NCBI RefSeq assembly: GCF_902706225.1
Contig: NZ_CACSKB010000030.1
Coordinates: 1 to 51,368, forward strand
Reading direction: 5' to 3'
Source: Microbacterium sp. 18062
GTDB lineage: Bacteria; Actinomycetota; Actinomycetes; Actinomycetales; Microbacteriaceae
DNA length: 51,368 nt
Below the pieces are notes generated by a model. It saw nothing but the letters and a program-made list of their open reading frames with translations. It made no database searches and was not told where the DNA came from. Below, in pieces: positions 34,851-44,213 of the stretch (position 1 is the first letter of the stretch; each line of letters begins with the position of its first letter). The position numbers and the translations under genes were made by a program.

Positions 34851-36437
34851 ATGATCCCGAAACGCGCTGCAAGCACGGGCGCCATCCTCATGCTCGCCGT
34901 CCTTGGGCTCTCGGCCTGCGGACAGCAGGCCGAGACGCCCTCCGAGGCGGGGGATGTCTCCGTCTCCTTCTCCAACATCGCCGAGACACAGACCCTCGAT
35001 CCCGCCATCGCATTCTCGTCGGACGGTCTGGAGTTCGTCCGGAACGTCTACGACTCGCTCACCGCATACGACGTCGGCGGAGTCACGATCGGCCCCTCGA
35101 TCGCATCCGAGTGGGAGATGAACGACGACGCGACCGAGTACACGTTCACGCTGGAAGAAGGCATCACCTTCCACGACGGCACCGGCCTCACCGCAGACGA
35201 CGTCGTGAGCTCGATCGAGCGAGTCAAGGCCATCAACCAGGGCCCCGCGACGCTCATCACCGGCATCGAGTCGGTCACGGCATCCGACGATCTCACCGTC
35301 GTGGTCTCGCTCTCGGCGCCGGACGTCTATCTGCCGGGCAGACTGCAGAAGATCGCCATCGTCTCGGGCGACGCGGTGGAGGAGAACGCGACGACAGAGG
35401 ATCCTTGGGCCACCGACTGGTTCGCGGCGAACGAGGCGGGCTCCGGCCCGTACGTGCTCGACGAATGGAACCGAGGCACCGCCATCGAGCTGAGCGCGTT
35501 CGAGGACTACCGCCTCCCCTGGGAGGACGGCGCGCCGACGCGGGTGACCCTGCGGACCGACCCCGACGTGCAGACGGCGCTTCAGCTCATGCAGCAGGGC
35601 GAGATCGACATGATGGGCGCTGTCGGTCCGGACGACTCGATGGCCGCCTCGGCGATGGACGGTGTCAAGCTGGTCGAGCAGTCGGCGTTGAGCGTCAAGG
35701 TCCTTCCCCTCAACACAGCCAACGAGGCGCTCCAAGACGTCCGCGTCCGCGAGGCGATCACGCTCGCCTTCGACTACGAGGCGTTCGACGAGTACTACCA
35801 GGGCTTCGCGCAGACAGCAGTCGGTCCACTGCCCTCCGGTTTCGGCGGTGGTCTCGAAGACCTCGCACCGAAGGAACGCGACGTGGAGCGGGCGACCCAG
35901 CTGCTCGAAGAGGCCGGATACGGCGACGGCCTCTCACTCACCTTCATGGGCATCTCGGGTCTGTCGTACGAGGAGTTCGCTGCGACGCTGCTCGAGCAGA
36001 ATCTCGGAGAGATCGGCATCGACCTCGAGCTGAACATGGTCCCGTGGCCGCAGATGGTGGAGATCCAGTCGAACCCCGAGTCCGCTGCCGACATCACCTT
36101 CCTGGACATGTCTGCCGTCTCGGACGATCCTTCGGCGATGCTCGCCCAGTCCTACCTCTCGACGAACATCGCACCCAACGGCGGCTACAACTGGTCGTAC
36201 TACCAGAACCCCGAGGTGGACGCGGCGATACAGGCGCTGTCATCGATCACCGATGAAGGCGAGCGCCAGCAGGCGGTGCTCGACACCGTCGACCTCATCA
36301 ACAGCGAGTTCCTCGCGATCTACGGCACGCAGCCGTCGCTCGCTCAGCCGGTGCTCGACACGTGGAAGGTCGCCTACGAGCCGATGGACTACAACTACGT
36401 CGTGCGGTTCTTCTACGCGAGGTCCACCGGGTCATGA
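34851..36437 (+). CDS. Peptide-type ABC importer substrate-binding lipoprotein (importer 2)
   Basis: A 528-residue SBP_bac_5 protein with lipobox LSAC (Cys23). Mature-domain motifs include ETQTLDPAIAFSSDGLEFVR, TFTLEEGITFHDGTGLTADD and VRVREAITLAFDYEAFDEYY. AAGGAG lies upstream of ATG 34851. Its stop overlaps the start of the permease gene (ATGA), so all five importer proteins are made from coupled genes. Only distantly similar to the importer 1 binding protein, so a different ligand is likely. Confidence 0.92.
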   Translation: MIPKRAASTGAILMLAVLGLSACGQQAETPSEAGDVSVSFSNIAETQTLDPAIAFSSDGLEFVRNVYDSLTAYDVGGVTIGPSIASEWEMNDDATEYTFTLEEGITFHDGTGLTADDVVSSIERVKAINQGPATLITGIESVTASDDLTVVVSLSAPDVYLPGRLQKIAIVSGDAVEENATTEDPWATDWFAANEAGSGPYVLDEWNRGTAIELSAFEDYRLPWEDGAPTRVTLRTDPDVQTALQLMQQGEIDMMGAVGPDDSMAASAMDGVKLVEQSALSVKVLPLNTANEALQDVRVREAITLAFDYEAFDEYYQGFAQTAVGPLPSGFGGGLEDLAPKERDVERATQLLEEAGYGDGLSLTFMGISGLSYEEFAATLLEQNLGEIGIDLELNMVPWPQMVEIQSNPESAADITFLDMSAVSDDPSAMLAQSYLSTNIAPNGGYNWSYYQNPEVDAAIQALSSITDEGERQQAVLDTVDLINSEFLAIYGTQPSLAQPVLDTWKVAYEPMDYNYVVRFFYARSTGS

Positions 36438-37510
36438 CCGTTGCGACTGAGCAGGAGGGTGTGCAGCGCGCCGGGGAGGTGCCCCATCGCGCGCGTACGA
36501 TCCTCCGCGGGATCGCGACGAGGATCGGCTGGATCCTGGTCGTGGTGTGGGCAGCCGTGAGCCTGACCTTCCTGCTCAGTCGCGTCATCCCCGCCGACCC
36601 CGCCCGGCTGGCCGCAGGCCTGGACGCCGGGCCGGAGCAGGTCGCCGAGGTGCGCCGGCAGCTCGGCCTCGACCTGCCGGTCTGGGAGCAGTACGTCACC
36701 TACATCGCGGGAATCGTGCGTCTCGATCTGGGCGACTCGATTCAGTCACGTCAGCCCGTGATCGACGACGTGGTGCGATTCCTCCCCGCGACCCTCGAGC
36801 TCGTCCTCCTGGCCATGCTCGTGTACGCGCTCGTCGGCGTCGGGCTCGGAGTCGTCTGGGCCACGCTCCCGCCTGGCGTCCGTTCGTCGTGCCTCAACGT
36901 CCTCTCGGTACTCGGCGCCGGTCTGCCGGTCTTCTGGGTCGCTCTCGTCCTGCAACTGTCCCTGGCATCCGGGCTCGGTTGGCTGCCCGTCTCGGGATCC
37001 CTCGACTACGGGGCATACGGGTTGCAGCGCCTCACCGGGTTCACGCTGCTCGACTCGTTGCTCGGCGGCAACTCGTACGCGCTCGCGGACGCGGCGACGC
37101 GCCTCGTCCTGCCGGTCACCGTGCTCGTGCTGTCGCAGCTCGGCGTCGCGATGCGCCTCACCCGATCGACGGTGTCGGAACAGCTCGAACGGCCCTACGT
37201 GCGCACGTCGCGGGCGCGGGGCAACACCGAGCGGCACGTGCTCCTGGCGGACGTCCTGCGAAACTCGCTGGCGCCTGTCGTCACGATGCTCGGCCTGCAG
37301 TTCGGGTGGCTCCTGGGCGGCACCATCATCGTCGAGGTCATCTTCTCGTGGCCGGGTCTGGGCCTGTTCGCCTACAACGCGTTCCGCACGTTCGACTACA
37401 ACTCGATCCTTGCGATAACCCTGATCATCACCGCGGTGTTCGTGATCGTCAACGAGCTGACCGATGTCGTGAACCGATGGCTCGATCCGAGAGTGGGGCA
37501 GGCCCGATGA
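36434..37510 (+). CDS. ABC importer permease, DppB/OppB type (importer 2)
   Basis: A 358-residue permease: first helix, VIPADPARLAAG (the DppB 'PGDP' region, altered to PADP), RRQLGLDLPVWEQY, IVRLDLGDSIQSRQPV and five more helices, with the docking loop near YVRTSRARGNTERHVLLADV. ATG 36434 overlaps the preceding stop; an upstream in-frame start lies inside the binding-protein gene and is not needed. Confidence 0.92.
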   Translation: MTVATEQEGVQRAGEVPHRARTILRGIATRIGWILVVVWAAVSLTFLLSRVIPADPARLAAGLDAGPEQVAEVRRQLGLDLPVWEQYVTYIAGIVRLDLGDSIQSRQPVIDDVVRFLPATLELVLLAMLVYALVGVGLGVVWATLPPGVRSSCLNVLSVLGAGLPVFWVALVLQLSLASGLGWLPVSGSLDYGAYGLQRLTGFTLLDSLLGGNSYALADAATRLVLPVTVLVLSQLGVAMRLTRSTVSEQLERPYVRTSRARGNTERHVLLADVLRNSLAPVVTMLGLQFGWLLGGTIIVEVIFSWPGLGLFAYNAFRTFDYNSILAITLIITAVFVIVNELTDVVNRWLDPRVGQAR

Positions 37511-38367
37511 CCGCAGCAGCCGTACTGCCCGCACCCGACACGCGCCGCGGTCGCCGACCCCTGACCGCGCGCATGATCGTCGGATCCGTCATCGGCGTGA
37601 TCCTGCTCGTTCTCCTCGTCTGGCCGGATCTTCTCGTGATCGCCGAGCCGAACGCCGTCGACGTGGGCGGCCGCTTCCAGCCTCCGTCGCCCACGCACTG
37701 GTTCGGGACCGATGAGGCCGGGCGTGACATCTTCTCGCGCATGATGCTCGGTGCTCGGGTCTCCATCGGCGCAGCGCTCGTCGTCGTGCTCTCTGCCACC
37801 GCGATCGGCGTCTTGCTCGGAGCGGTCGGCGGGTGGTTCGGGGGATGGATCGACACCGTTCTCAGCAAGTTCACCGACGTCTTCCTGGCCTTTCCGTATC
37901 TCGTGCTCGCCATGGCGATCTCGTCGGCTGTCGGCCGTGGCACCTGGTCGGCTGTTCTCGCTCTCATCATCGTCTGGTGGCCCTCCTATGCCCGGCTGGT
38001 CCGAACCATCGTGCGTACGCAGCGCAACGAGCTGTCGGTGACGGCGGCTCGCACCCTGGGTGCGTCGTCGCTGCAGCTGTTGCGATGGCACGTGGTCCCG
38101 CACAGCTATCCGCAGCTGCTCGTGCGCATGACGCTGGACGTCGGCTACGTGCTCGTCGCGTTCACCGGTCTGTCGTTCCTGGGACTCGGGACTCAGCCGC
38201 CGGACGCGGAGTGGGGACTCATCATCGCCACCGCGAAGAACTATGCGCTGTCGGCATGGTGGTATCCCGTCCTGCCGGGGTTCCTCATCCTCGCGGTGGT
38301 CGCGGTCTGCGTGTGGCTCGGCGACGGCTTCTCGCGTTCGCCGCGCTCTTCGAGGGGGAGCTCATGA
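37507..38367 (+). CDS. ABC importer permease, DppC/OppC type (importer 2)
   Basis: A 286-residue permease whose ATG overlaps the stop of the previous gene. It has HWFGTDEAGRDIFSRMMLGA, the DppC hallmark, five downstream helices, the docking loop TAARTLGASSLQLLRWHVVP and the conserved TGLSFLGLGTQPPDAEWG near the end. Forms the channel with the DppB-type partner. Confidence 0.93.
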   Translation: MTAAAVLPAPDTRRGRRPLTARMIVGSVIGVILLVLLVWPDLLVIAEPNAVDVGGRFQPPSPTHWFGTDEAGRDIFSRMMLGARVSIGAALVVVLSATAIGVLLGAVGGWFGGWIDTVLSKFTDVFLAFPYLVLAMAISSAVGRGTWSAVLALIIVWWPSYARLVRTIVRTQRNELSVTAARTLGASSLQLLRWHVVPHSYPQLLVRMTLDVGYVLVAFTGLSFLGLGTQPPDAEWGLIIATAKNYALSAWWYPVLPGFLILAVVAVCVWLGDGFSRSPRSSRGSS

Positions 38368-39215
38368 ACGTGCTGCTCGACGTGGCGCAACTCGCCGTCC
38401 GCTATCCGGGGCAGGAGACGGATGCCGTCTCGGGCGTCTCCTTCCGTCTCGCCGCCGGGCAGTGCGTCGCCTTCGTGGGCGAGACGGGATCCGGCAAGAC
38501 CAGCTCGGTGATGGCGTCTGTGGGGCTTCTCGAGACGGCGGACGTGCGGGCCGAGCGACTCCAATTGGAGGGGCAGTCGCTGCTGCACTCGTCCCCTCTG
38601 CAGCTGCGTCTGATGCGCCGCCGCGCGCTGGGCGTCGTATTCCAGGATCCGACCGCCTCCTGGAATCCGACGCGCCGCATCAGCGCCCAGCTGCTCGAGA
38701 CGACGCCCCGGGCGGCGCGCGCCGCCGCGAGGGAACGGCTCATCGCCCTGTGCGACCGCGTCGGCATCACCGCGCCGGGCGACCGTGTCGACCGGTACCC
38801 TCATCAGCTCTCCGGCGGCCAACTGCAGCGGTTCATGATCGCCGGCGCGCTTTTGCACGATCCGCGGATCATGGTGGCGGACGAGCCCACGAGCGCGCTC
38901 GACGCGTCGGTTCAACTCGAGCTCATCGCGTTGCTCGACGAGCTGCGGCGGGAGCGTGACCTCGGCCTGCTGCTGGTCAGCCACGACCTGCATGTCGTTG
39001 CGCGACTCGCCGACACGATCGTCGTCATGTTCCGTGGCAAGGTCGTGGAACAGGGCCCGGCAGCCGAGGTGACGGGGTCGCCCACACACCCCTATACGAC
39101 CTCACTCCTCGCCGCATCGATCGGTATGACCGGTCCGCGCAAGGTGCCCCTCGCCACGAACGTCGCGTGGGATCCCGAGATCGTGCTGGGATCGTCTCCG
39201 GTGGGAGGCTCGTGA
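38364..39215 (+). CDS. ABC importer ATP-binding protein, DppD type (importer 2)
   Basis: A 283-residue ATPase: Walker A GETGSGKTS (about 41-49), Q-loop FQDPTASWNP, signature LSGGQLQRFMIAGAL, Walker B IMVADEPTSALDAS, H-loop VSHDLHVVA, and the C-terminal SPTHPYTTSLL motif of peptide ATPases. ATG 38364 overlaps the DppC stop after GAGGGGGAG. Confidence 0.92.
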   Translation: MNVLLDVAQLAVRYPGQETDAVSGVSFRLAAGQCVAFVGETGSGKTSSVMASVGLLETADVRAERLQLEGQSLLHSSPLQLRLMRRRALGVVFQDPTASWNPTRRISAQLLETTPRAARAAARERLIALCDRVGITAPGDRVDRYPHQLSGGQLQRFMIAGALLHDPRIMVADEPTSALDASVQLELIALLDELRRERDLGLLLVSHDLHVVARLADTIVVMFRGKVVEQGPAAEVTGSPTHPYTTSLLAASIGMTGPRKVPLATNVAWDPEIVLGSSPVGGS

Positions 39216-39970
39216 TGGCGCTGCTGCAGCTGACGGATGTGGAGAAGACGTTCGGCTCGGGAGACCGTCGCACGGTTGCGGCCAATCGCGTCACGATGGC
39301 CGTCGGCGAGGGCGAGATCGTAGGCCTGGTCGGCGAGTCGGGATCGGGTAAGTCGACGATCGCCAACCTCGTCCTGGGGCTGCAGAAGCCGGACTCGGGA
39401 ACCGTGTCGTTCGCGGGGCGCGATGTGCAGGACTGGCTCCGACGCGACCAGCGAGGCCTGCGACGTCAGGTGCAGGCGGTGTTCCAGCAGCCGCTGCTCG
39501 CGCTCGACAGCCGACGCGTCATCGGATGGTCGGTGGCGGAGCCCCTCGTCATCCACCGCATCGGCGACGTCGACACCCGACGCGCTCGCGTCCTCGAGCT
39601 TCTCGACCACGTCGGGCTCTCGCCCGAGATCGCGGAGCGTCTGCCCCACCAGTTGTCGGGTGGCCAGCTGCAGCGTGTGAACATCGCGCGCGCGCTCGCT
39701 CTCGAGCCGCGCCTTCTCGTGTGCGACGAGGCGGTATCGGCGCTCGACGTATCTGTGCAGGCCCAGGTGCTGAACCTCCTTCTCGAACTGCAGGAGCGTC
39801 TGGGCATCGCGATGCTGTTCATCAGCCACGACATCGCCGTGGTCCGGCACATCTCCGACTCGATGGTCGTCATGTACCGGGGCGACATCGTGGAACGGGG
39901 CGACACGGATCAGGTATGCGGCAATCCGCGGTCGGAGCACGCGAGGGTGCTCATCGAGGCGTCCTCATGA
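39215..39970 (+). CDS. ABC importer ATP-binding protein, DppF type (importer 2)
   Basis: A 251-residue ATPase starting at ATG 39215, one base overlapping the previous stop, with GGGAGG ahead. Walker A GESGSGKST, Q-loop FQQPLLALDSRR, signature LSGGQLQRVNIARAL, Walker B LLVCDEAVSALDVS and H-loop ISHDIAVV are intact. Completes importer 2 (binding protein, two permeases, two ATPases in a row). Confidence 0.92.
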   Translation: MALLQLTDVEKTFGSGDRRTVAANRVTMAVGEGEIVGLVGESGSGKSTIANLVLGLQKPDSGTVSFAGRDVQDWLRRDQRGLRRQVQAVFQQPLLALDSRRVIGWSVAEPLVIHRIGDVDTRRARVLELLDHVGLSPEIAERLPHQLSGGQLQRVNIARALALEPRLLVCDEAVSALDVSVQAQVLNLLLELQERLGIAMLFISHDIAVVRHISDSMVVMYRGDIVERGDTDQVCGNPRSEHARVLIEASS

Positions 39971-39980
39971 GGCGCCGCTC

Positions 39981-40859
39981 ATGAGGGTCGGCGTGCGGAT
40001 GCCCACCCCGAGCGGTCATCGGAAGCTACGATCGTGGGCGCGCGCGGCCGAAGACGCCGGCTTCGGATCGCTCTGGGTGAGCGATCACATCATGCTTCCC
40101 GCCCAGTCGCAGAGCGCGTATCCGTTCAGCGCCGACGGCCGCGCCGACTGGTCCATGGACGGGGACTGGTACGACCCAGTCGTTCAGTTGGCGCTCGTCG
40201 CTGCCTCCACCGAGCAGATCGTGCTCGGCACCGCCATCCTCATCGCGCCCATCCGGCACCCGTATGTCGTGGCGAGACAGTTCGCGAGTCTTGACCGGCT
40301 CTTCCCCGGTCGCCTGGTGCTGGGGATCGGTGCGGGGTGGCTCGCAGAGGAGTTCGACGCCATGGGTGTCGACTTCCGTCGCCGGGGTGCGCTCACCGAT
40401 GACTGGGTTCGCGCCGTGCGCACCGCGTGGAGCGGCAGCGTCCCTGCGGGGGTGAACAGGTCGTATCCCGCAAAGGTGCCGATGCACAGCAGACCCGTTC
40501 CCGTGAACGACATCGAGATCGTCATCGGCGGCACGAGCGGGGCCGCGCTCCGACGCGCCGCAACGCTCGGCGACGGATGGATGGCGCACGAGGCGTTCGC
40601 GCGCCTGGACCTCGCCGACCTCGGACGCTCGATCGACGAACTGCGCCGGCACGCGGGCGGGCGGCATCCGCGCATCCTGCTGCGGCTGGTCGGCACCGCG
40701 AACGCTCTCGATGCCGTGGCCGAGATCATGCCGGATCTCGCCGCACTCGGGGTGGACGAGCTCATCGTCGATCCCCCCACCGACCTCGACCCGGCCCGCC
40801 TGGCAGACGCCGCCGCAGCGCTTGCGCTTCCCTCCGCGGGAAGCCATTCCGACGTGTGA
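39981..40859 (+). CDS. LLM-class flavin/F420-dependent oxidoreductase
   Basis: A 292-residue luciferase-like enzyme that starts 10 bases after the importer. It has AAEDAGFGSLWVSDHIML, TEQIVLGTAILIAPIRHPYV, SLDRLFPGRLVLGIGAGWLA EEF-type sequence (split here for length) and VPVNDIEIVIGGTSGAALRR. The form VSDH plus GIGAGW-x-x-EEF resembles the F420-dependent TIGR03619-type group common in actinobacteria, although FMN cannot be excluded. Likely performs an oxidation or reduction of the imported compound. Confidence 0.85.
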   Translation: MRVGVRMPTPSGHRKLRSWARAAEDAGFGSLWVSDHIMLPAQSQSAYPFSADGRADWSMDGDWYDPVVQLALVAASTEQIVLGTAILIAPIRHPYVVARQFASLDRLFPGRLVLGIGAGWLAEEFDAMGVDFRRRGALTDDWVRAVRTAWSGSVPAGVNRSYPAKVPMHSRPVPVNDIEIVIGGTSGAALRRAATLGDGWMAHEAFARLDLADLGRSIDELRRHAGGRHPRILLRLVGTANALDAVAEIMPDLAALGVDELIVDPPTDLDPARLADAAAALALPSAGSHSDV

Positions 40860-40896
40860 GAACGACTCACCGCGTGAAGACAAGGAAGGAAGTCGC

Positions 40897-41361
40897 ATGA
40901 CCGCGAACGAAGGCATCACCGACCTGGCCGACACATCCGAGTTCGATCCCGACCAGCAGGAGATCTGGGACGAGCAGAAGGCGATCTACGCGGGCTTTCT
41001 CGCGGGGAACCCCGATCGCGTCGACCACCGCATCGCGCCCGAGGCGACGATCTGGGACTGGGAGACCGAGAAGATCGCCAACGGCCACGAGGAATTCGCC
41101 CTGGTGCGCGCCGCCCGCCCGGCGGGGATCGACGTGCCGCGCGCCCTGTCGATGGTGACCGAGGACCCGATCATCACCATCCATGGCGACATCGCGCTCG
41201 GCCGGCACCGGGTGACCGTTGTGTACGAGCTGCCCGACGGCCGCCGCGTGGCAAGGACGTTGCGCTGCACCCTCCAATGGCAGAAGAAGGACGGCGAGTG
41301 GTGGATCGTCCACAGCCACGAGGACATCATCCGCGAGCGGGACGTCGAGGTGGCCGCGTGA
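40897..41361 (+). CDS. SnoaL/NTF2-like protein
   Basis: A 154-residue protein with one cone-shaped alpha+beta barrel domain: IWDEQKAIYAGFLAGNPDRV (helices), IAPEATIWDWETEKIANGHE, a central strand set with IHGDIALGRHRVTVVYEL and the C-terminal WQKKDGEWWIVHSHED typical of SnoaL-like and DUF4440 proteins. AAGGAAGGAA precedes ATG 40897. Such proteins act as isomerases, hydratases or binding partners. Its stop overlaps the GTG of the M24 gene, so a functional link with that enzyme is likely. Confidence 0.8.
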   Translation: MTANEGITDLADTSEFDPDQQEIWDEQKAIYAGFLAGNPDRVDHRIAPEATIWDWETEKIANGHEEFALVRAARPAGIDVPRALSMVTEDPIITIHGDIALGRHRVTVVYELPDGRRVARTLRCTLQWQKKDGEWWIVHSHEDIIRERDVEVAA

Positions 41362-42602
41362 CCCGCGATCTTCCCGGTGAGCTCGGTCTGACCGGTGCGC
41401 CGGACTACGCGGGGCGCCGCGCCCAGCTCAACGAACAGCTGGATTCCGCGGGTGTCGATGTGCTCTTCCTGCCGGCGTCGCAGACGGACCTCGAGTACTT
41501 CACCGGTTTGAGCAGGCCGATCCCGACCTTCGGCAACGTGGGGTACACGAACCACTGGATCTCGGGCGCCTTCTTCGCGCCCGGCAAGGAGCCGTTGTTC
41601 GTGCTGACGAAGCACCATCAGGAGTTCCATCTTCCTGGTGGCGTCGTCGGAGAGATCATCACGGCGACCGAGCACGACGACGGACAGGAGGTCTTCCGGC
41701 GCGCCTTTGACGCGTTCGCCCAGCGCCCCGCGCGCATCGCCATCGGTGCGCGGCCGGTGGCCGAGTCGTGCGCGCACGAGAGCGACGCGATCGAGCGCAT
41801 CGCCGTCAGCGGTCGTACCTGGGCCGAGACGACCGTGCAGCTGCGCTCTCACCGGCCCGACGCCGACCTCGTGGTCGCCGACCGGTTGATCAACCGCATC
41901 CGCCGGATCAAGGACGACGACGAGGTGGAGCGCATGCGGCGCGCCGCACTCGTGGTCGACCAGGTCATGTCGGAGGTCACTCCGCATGTGCAGGCCGGTG
42001 TCACCGAGCTCGACCTGGCGGCCGAGATCGACCTGAGGATCCGCAAGCTCGGCTCGCCCGGCGCCAGCTTCGACACGGCCGTCTGGGCCATGGGCCACGG
42101 CCTCGACCGCGACGCGAGCATGCGTCTGTCGCTGCAGCGGCTGCCCGGCGGCGCGGGAGTCAACTTCGACTTCGGGGCCATCGTCGACGGCTACTGCTCG
42201 GATTTCGGGCGGACCATCCACATCGGGCAGCCCAGCGACGAGTACGAGCGCGTGTACGAGATCGTCATGGCTGCGCAGGAGGCCGGCCGCACGGCCGCGG
42301 TCCCGGGCGCCACGGGTGGCGAGGTCCACCGTGCCACGAGGGCCGTCATCGAGGAAGCCGGATACGGCGACTGGTTCCGGCACCGTACGGGTCACTGCAT
42401 CGGACTCGACGTGCACGAGCTGCCGTATCTCTCCGACGAAGACGAGACTCCGCTCGAACCCGGGATGATGTTCACGATCGAGCCGAGCGTCTTCTGGCCA
42501 GGACGCGTCGGCGTGCGGGTCGAGGACGTGTTCCTGCTCACGGACGCGGGGGCGACGGTGAAGATCAACGAGCTCTCGAACGACATGGTGGCCAACGACT
42601 GA
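41358..42602 (+). CDS. M24-family metallopeptidase (Xaa-Pro peptidase-like)
   Basis: A 414-residue pita-bread enzyme. The creatinase-like N-terminal domain (about 1-170, with DVLFLPASQTDLEYFTGLSR) precedes the catalytic domain. All five metal ligands are in place: Asp271 and Asp282 in FDFGAIVDGYCSDFGRT, His346 in TGHCIGLDVHE, Glu375 in TIEPSVF and Glu389 in VRVEDVF. That argues for a dinuclear metal hydrolase such as an X-Pro dipeptidase and against a creatinase. GTG start 41358 overlaps the previous stop. Last gene of the rightward operon; it could split an imported dipeptide or related amide. Confidence 0.9.
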   Translation: MTRDLPGELGLTGAPDYAGRRAQLNEQLDSAGVDVLFLPASQTDLEYFTGLSRPIPTFGNVGYTNHWISGAFFAPGKEPLFVLTKHHQEFHLPGGVVGEIITATEHDDGQEVFRRAFDAFAQRPARIAIGARPVAESCAHESDAIERIAVSGRTWAETTVQLRSHRPDADLVVADRLINRIRRIKDDDEVERMRRAALVVDQVMSEVTPHVQAGVTELDLAAEIDLRIRKLGSPGASFDTAVWAMGHGLDRDASMRLSLQRLPGGAGVNFDFGAIVDGYCSDFGRTIHIGQPSDEYERVYEIVMAAQEAGRTAAVPGATGGEVHRATRAVIEEAGYGDWFRHRTGHCIGLDVHELPYLSDEDETPLEPGMMFTIEPSVFWPGRVGVRVEDVFLLTDAGATVKINELSNDMVAND

Positions 42603-42644
42603 CCGCAGAGTAGCCCTTCGCGGGGCGGGTGGTCGCGCCGAGCG

Positions 42645-43391
42645 TCAGCCCAGCGACGACCACCCGCCGTCGACGTTCAGGGTCTGTCCGGTGATGTAGC
42701 TCGCCGCGCGGGAAAGCAGGAAGACCGTGGCGTCGGCGATCTCCTCGGGCTGGGCGGGGCGACCGAGCGGGACACGGGCGAGCAGCGTCCGCCGCTTGGT
42801 GTCGTCACCCAGAGAACTCGCAGACATCGATGTGTCGGTGACGCCCGGCGCAACGGCATTCACTCGGATGCCGTGCGCGGCCCAGTCGACGGCGAGGGCC
42901 GTCGCGAGCGCGATGACTCCGCCCTTGGACGCGGTGTACGCGGACTGTCCGGGAAAAGCCGTGCGGCCGTTCACGCTCGCGACGAGCACGATGGACGCCG
43001 TCGTGCCCTCCTCGATCGCAGGCCGGGCAACCGCGGCTGCCGTGAAGAACGCCCCGAGCAGGTTGACCTCCACGACGCGGCGCACCGTGTCGGCCGACAG
43101 CTCGTGTGCAGGTCCGGTCAGCTCAATGCCGGCGCAGGCGACGCACCCGGTCAGGGCGCCGAGCCTCGAGGTCGCATCGCGCACGGCGGCGTCGATGGCG
43201 TCGGCATCCGATACGTCGGCCCCGTGCGTGGATGCTCGGCCCCCCTGCTCGGCGATGAATCGCGCAGTCGCATCCGCTGCGTCAGGATCGCGATCGACGC
43301 AGGCGACGGCCCAGCCGGACTCGGCGAGCCGCAGCGCAGTCGCCCGGCCGATGCCGGCACCTGCACCCGTGACGAGAGCCGCGCCGCTCAT
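42645..43391 (-). CDS. SDR-family oxidoreductase (second of a pair)
   Basis: A 248-residue short-chain dehydrogenase: TGAGAGIGRATALRLAESG, Asp after beta-2 (CVDRD, NAD preferred), CAGIELTG, the active-site Ser in VLVASVNGRTAFPGQ, YTASKGG and the end SYITGQTLNVDGGWSSLG. ATG 43391 overlaps the stop of the first SDR; Met three codons upstream is an alternative. Its stop faces the M24 gene across 42 bases, so the two operons converge here. Confidence 0.9.
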   Translation of the reverse strand: MSGAALVTGAGAGIGRATALRLAESGWAVACVDRDPDAADATARFIAEQGGRASTHGADVSDADAIDAAVRDATSRLGALTGCVACAGIELTGPAHELSADTVRRVVEVNLLGAFFTAAAVARPAIEEGTTASIVLVASVNGRTAFPGQSAYTASKGGVIALATALAVDWAAHGIRVNAVAPGVTDTSMSASSLGDDTKRRTLLARVPLGRPAQPEEIADATVFLLSRAASYITGQTLNVDGGWSSLG

Positions 43392-44149
43392 GCGAGCCAT
43401 CCGCCGTCGACGACGAGGATATGACCGAGCACATAGCTCGAAGCCGGAGAGGCCAGCCATTCGACGGCGGCGGCGACCTCGTCGGTCTCGCCCAGCCGGC
43501 CCACCGGGATGCGGGTCTCGGCGAGTCGGGCGAGCAGCTCGGTGCTCTCGCCGAGTCCACGTACGAGCGCGGTGTCCATCGTGCCCGGCGCGACGCCGTT
43601 GATCCGGATGCCGGTGCGCGCGCACTCGCGCGCCGTCGCGCGGGTGAGCATCGCGAGGGCGCCCTTGGAGGCGTCGTAAGCGGCCATAGGGCCGGTCGAG
43701 GCGGTGAACGAAGATGTCGAGCAGATGTTCACGATCGCGCCCGCCGCGCGGGGCGTCATAAGGCGCACGGCCTCGCGCAGAACGAGAAAAGTGCCCGTCA
43801 CGTTGACGGCGAAGAGCCGCTCGAACTGTGCTGCGGTCGTCTCGACGAGCGGCTCGCTGAAAGCCACACCCGCATTGTTGACGACCGTGGTGAGCGGCCA
43901 TCGGGCATCGACTCGCGCGATGACCTCGACCACGTCCGCCTCGTCGGTGACATCGAGCCGCACCCCCGTCGCCTCCGTGCCGTTCTCTGCGAGCGCGGCG
44001 GCTGCTGCTGCCGCCGCCGTCTCGTCGATGTCGGCGATCACGACGCGGTCTCCTCCGACGGCGAGTCGGCGAGCGATCGCGAAGCCGAGGCCGCCGGCGC
44101 CACCGGTGACCAGGGCGGTGCCGCGGACGGGCGCATCCATCTCTGCCAT
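43388..44149 (-). CDS. SDR-family oxidoreductase (first of a pair)
   Basis: A 253-residue short-chain dehydrogenase: TGGAGGLGFAIARRLAVGGD, IADID, NNAGVAFSEPL, Ser in NICSTSSFTASTG, YDASKGALAM and the end YVLGHILVVDGGWLA. The start is set at ATG 44149, just before the conserved first strand; ATG 44140 is also possible, while upstream extension to 44248 would add an unconserved Cys/His-rich tail that covers the palindrome at 44214. Two coupled SDRs suggest two successive alcohol/ketone steps or a heteromeric enzyme. Confidence 0.9.
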   Translation of the reverse strand: MAEMDAPVRGTALVTGGAGGLGFAIARRLAVGGDRVVIADIDETAAAAAAAALAENGTEATGVRLDVTDEADVVEVIARVDARWPLTTVVNNAGVAFSEPLVETTAAQFERLFAVNVTGTFLVLREAVRLMTPRAAGAIVNICSTSSFTASTGPMAAYDASKGALAMLTRATARECARTGIRINGVAPGTMDTALVRGLGESTELLARLAETRIPVGRLGETDEVAAAVEWLASPASSYVLGHILVVDGGWLA

Positions 44150-44213
44150 GTGCCGATCTTGACACGTCGACTCGGAAGAACCTTGCGTTCGATAGGTCGA
44201 ATGCCCCCTGTGT

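Noticed and set aside
41358..42602. Creatinase (creatine amidinohydrolase)
   Set aside because: Creatinases of the M24 fold lack the metal ligands; here both Asp, the His and both Glu are kept.
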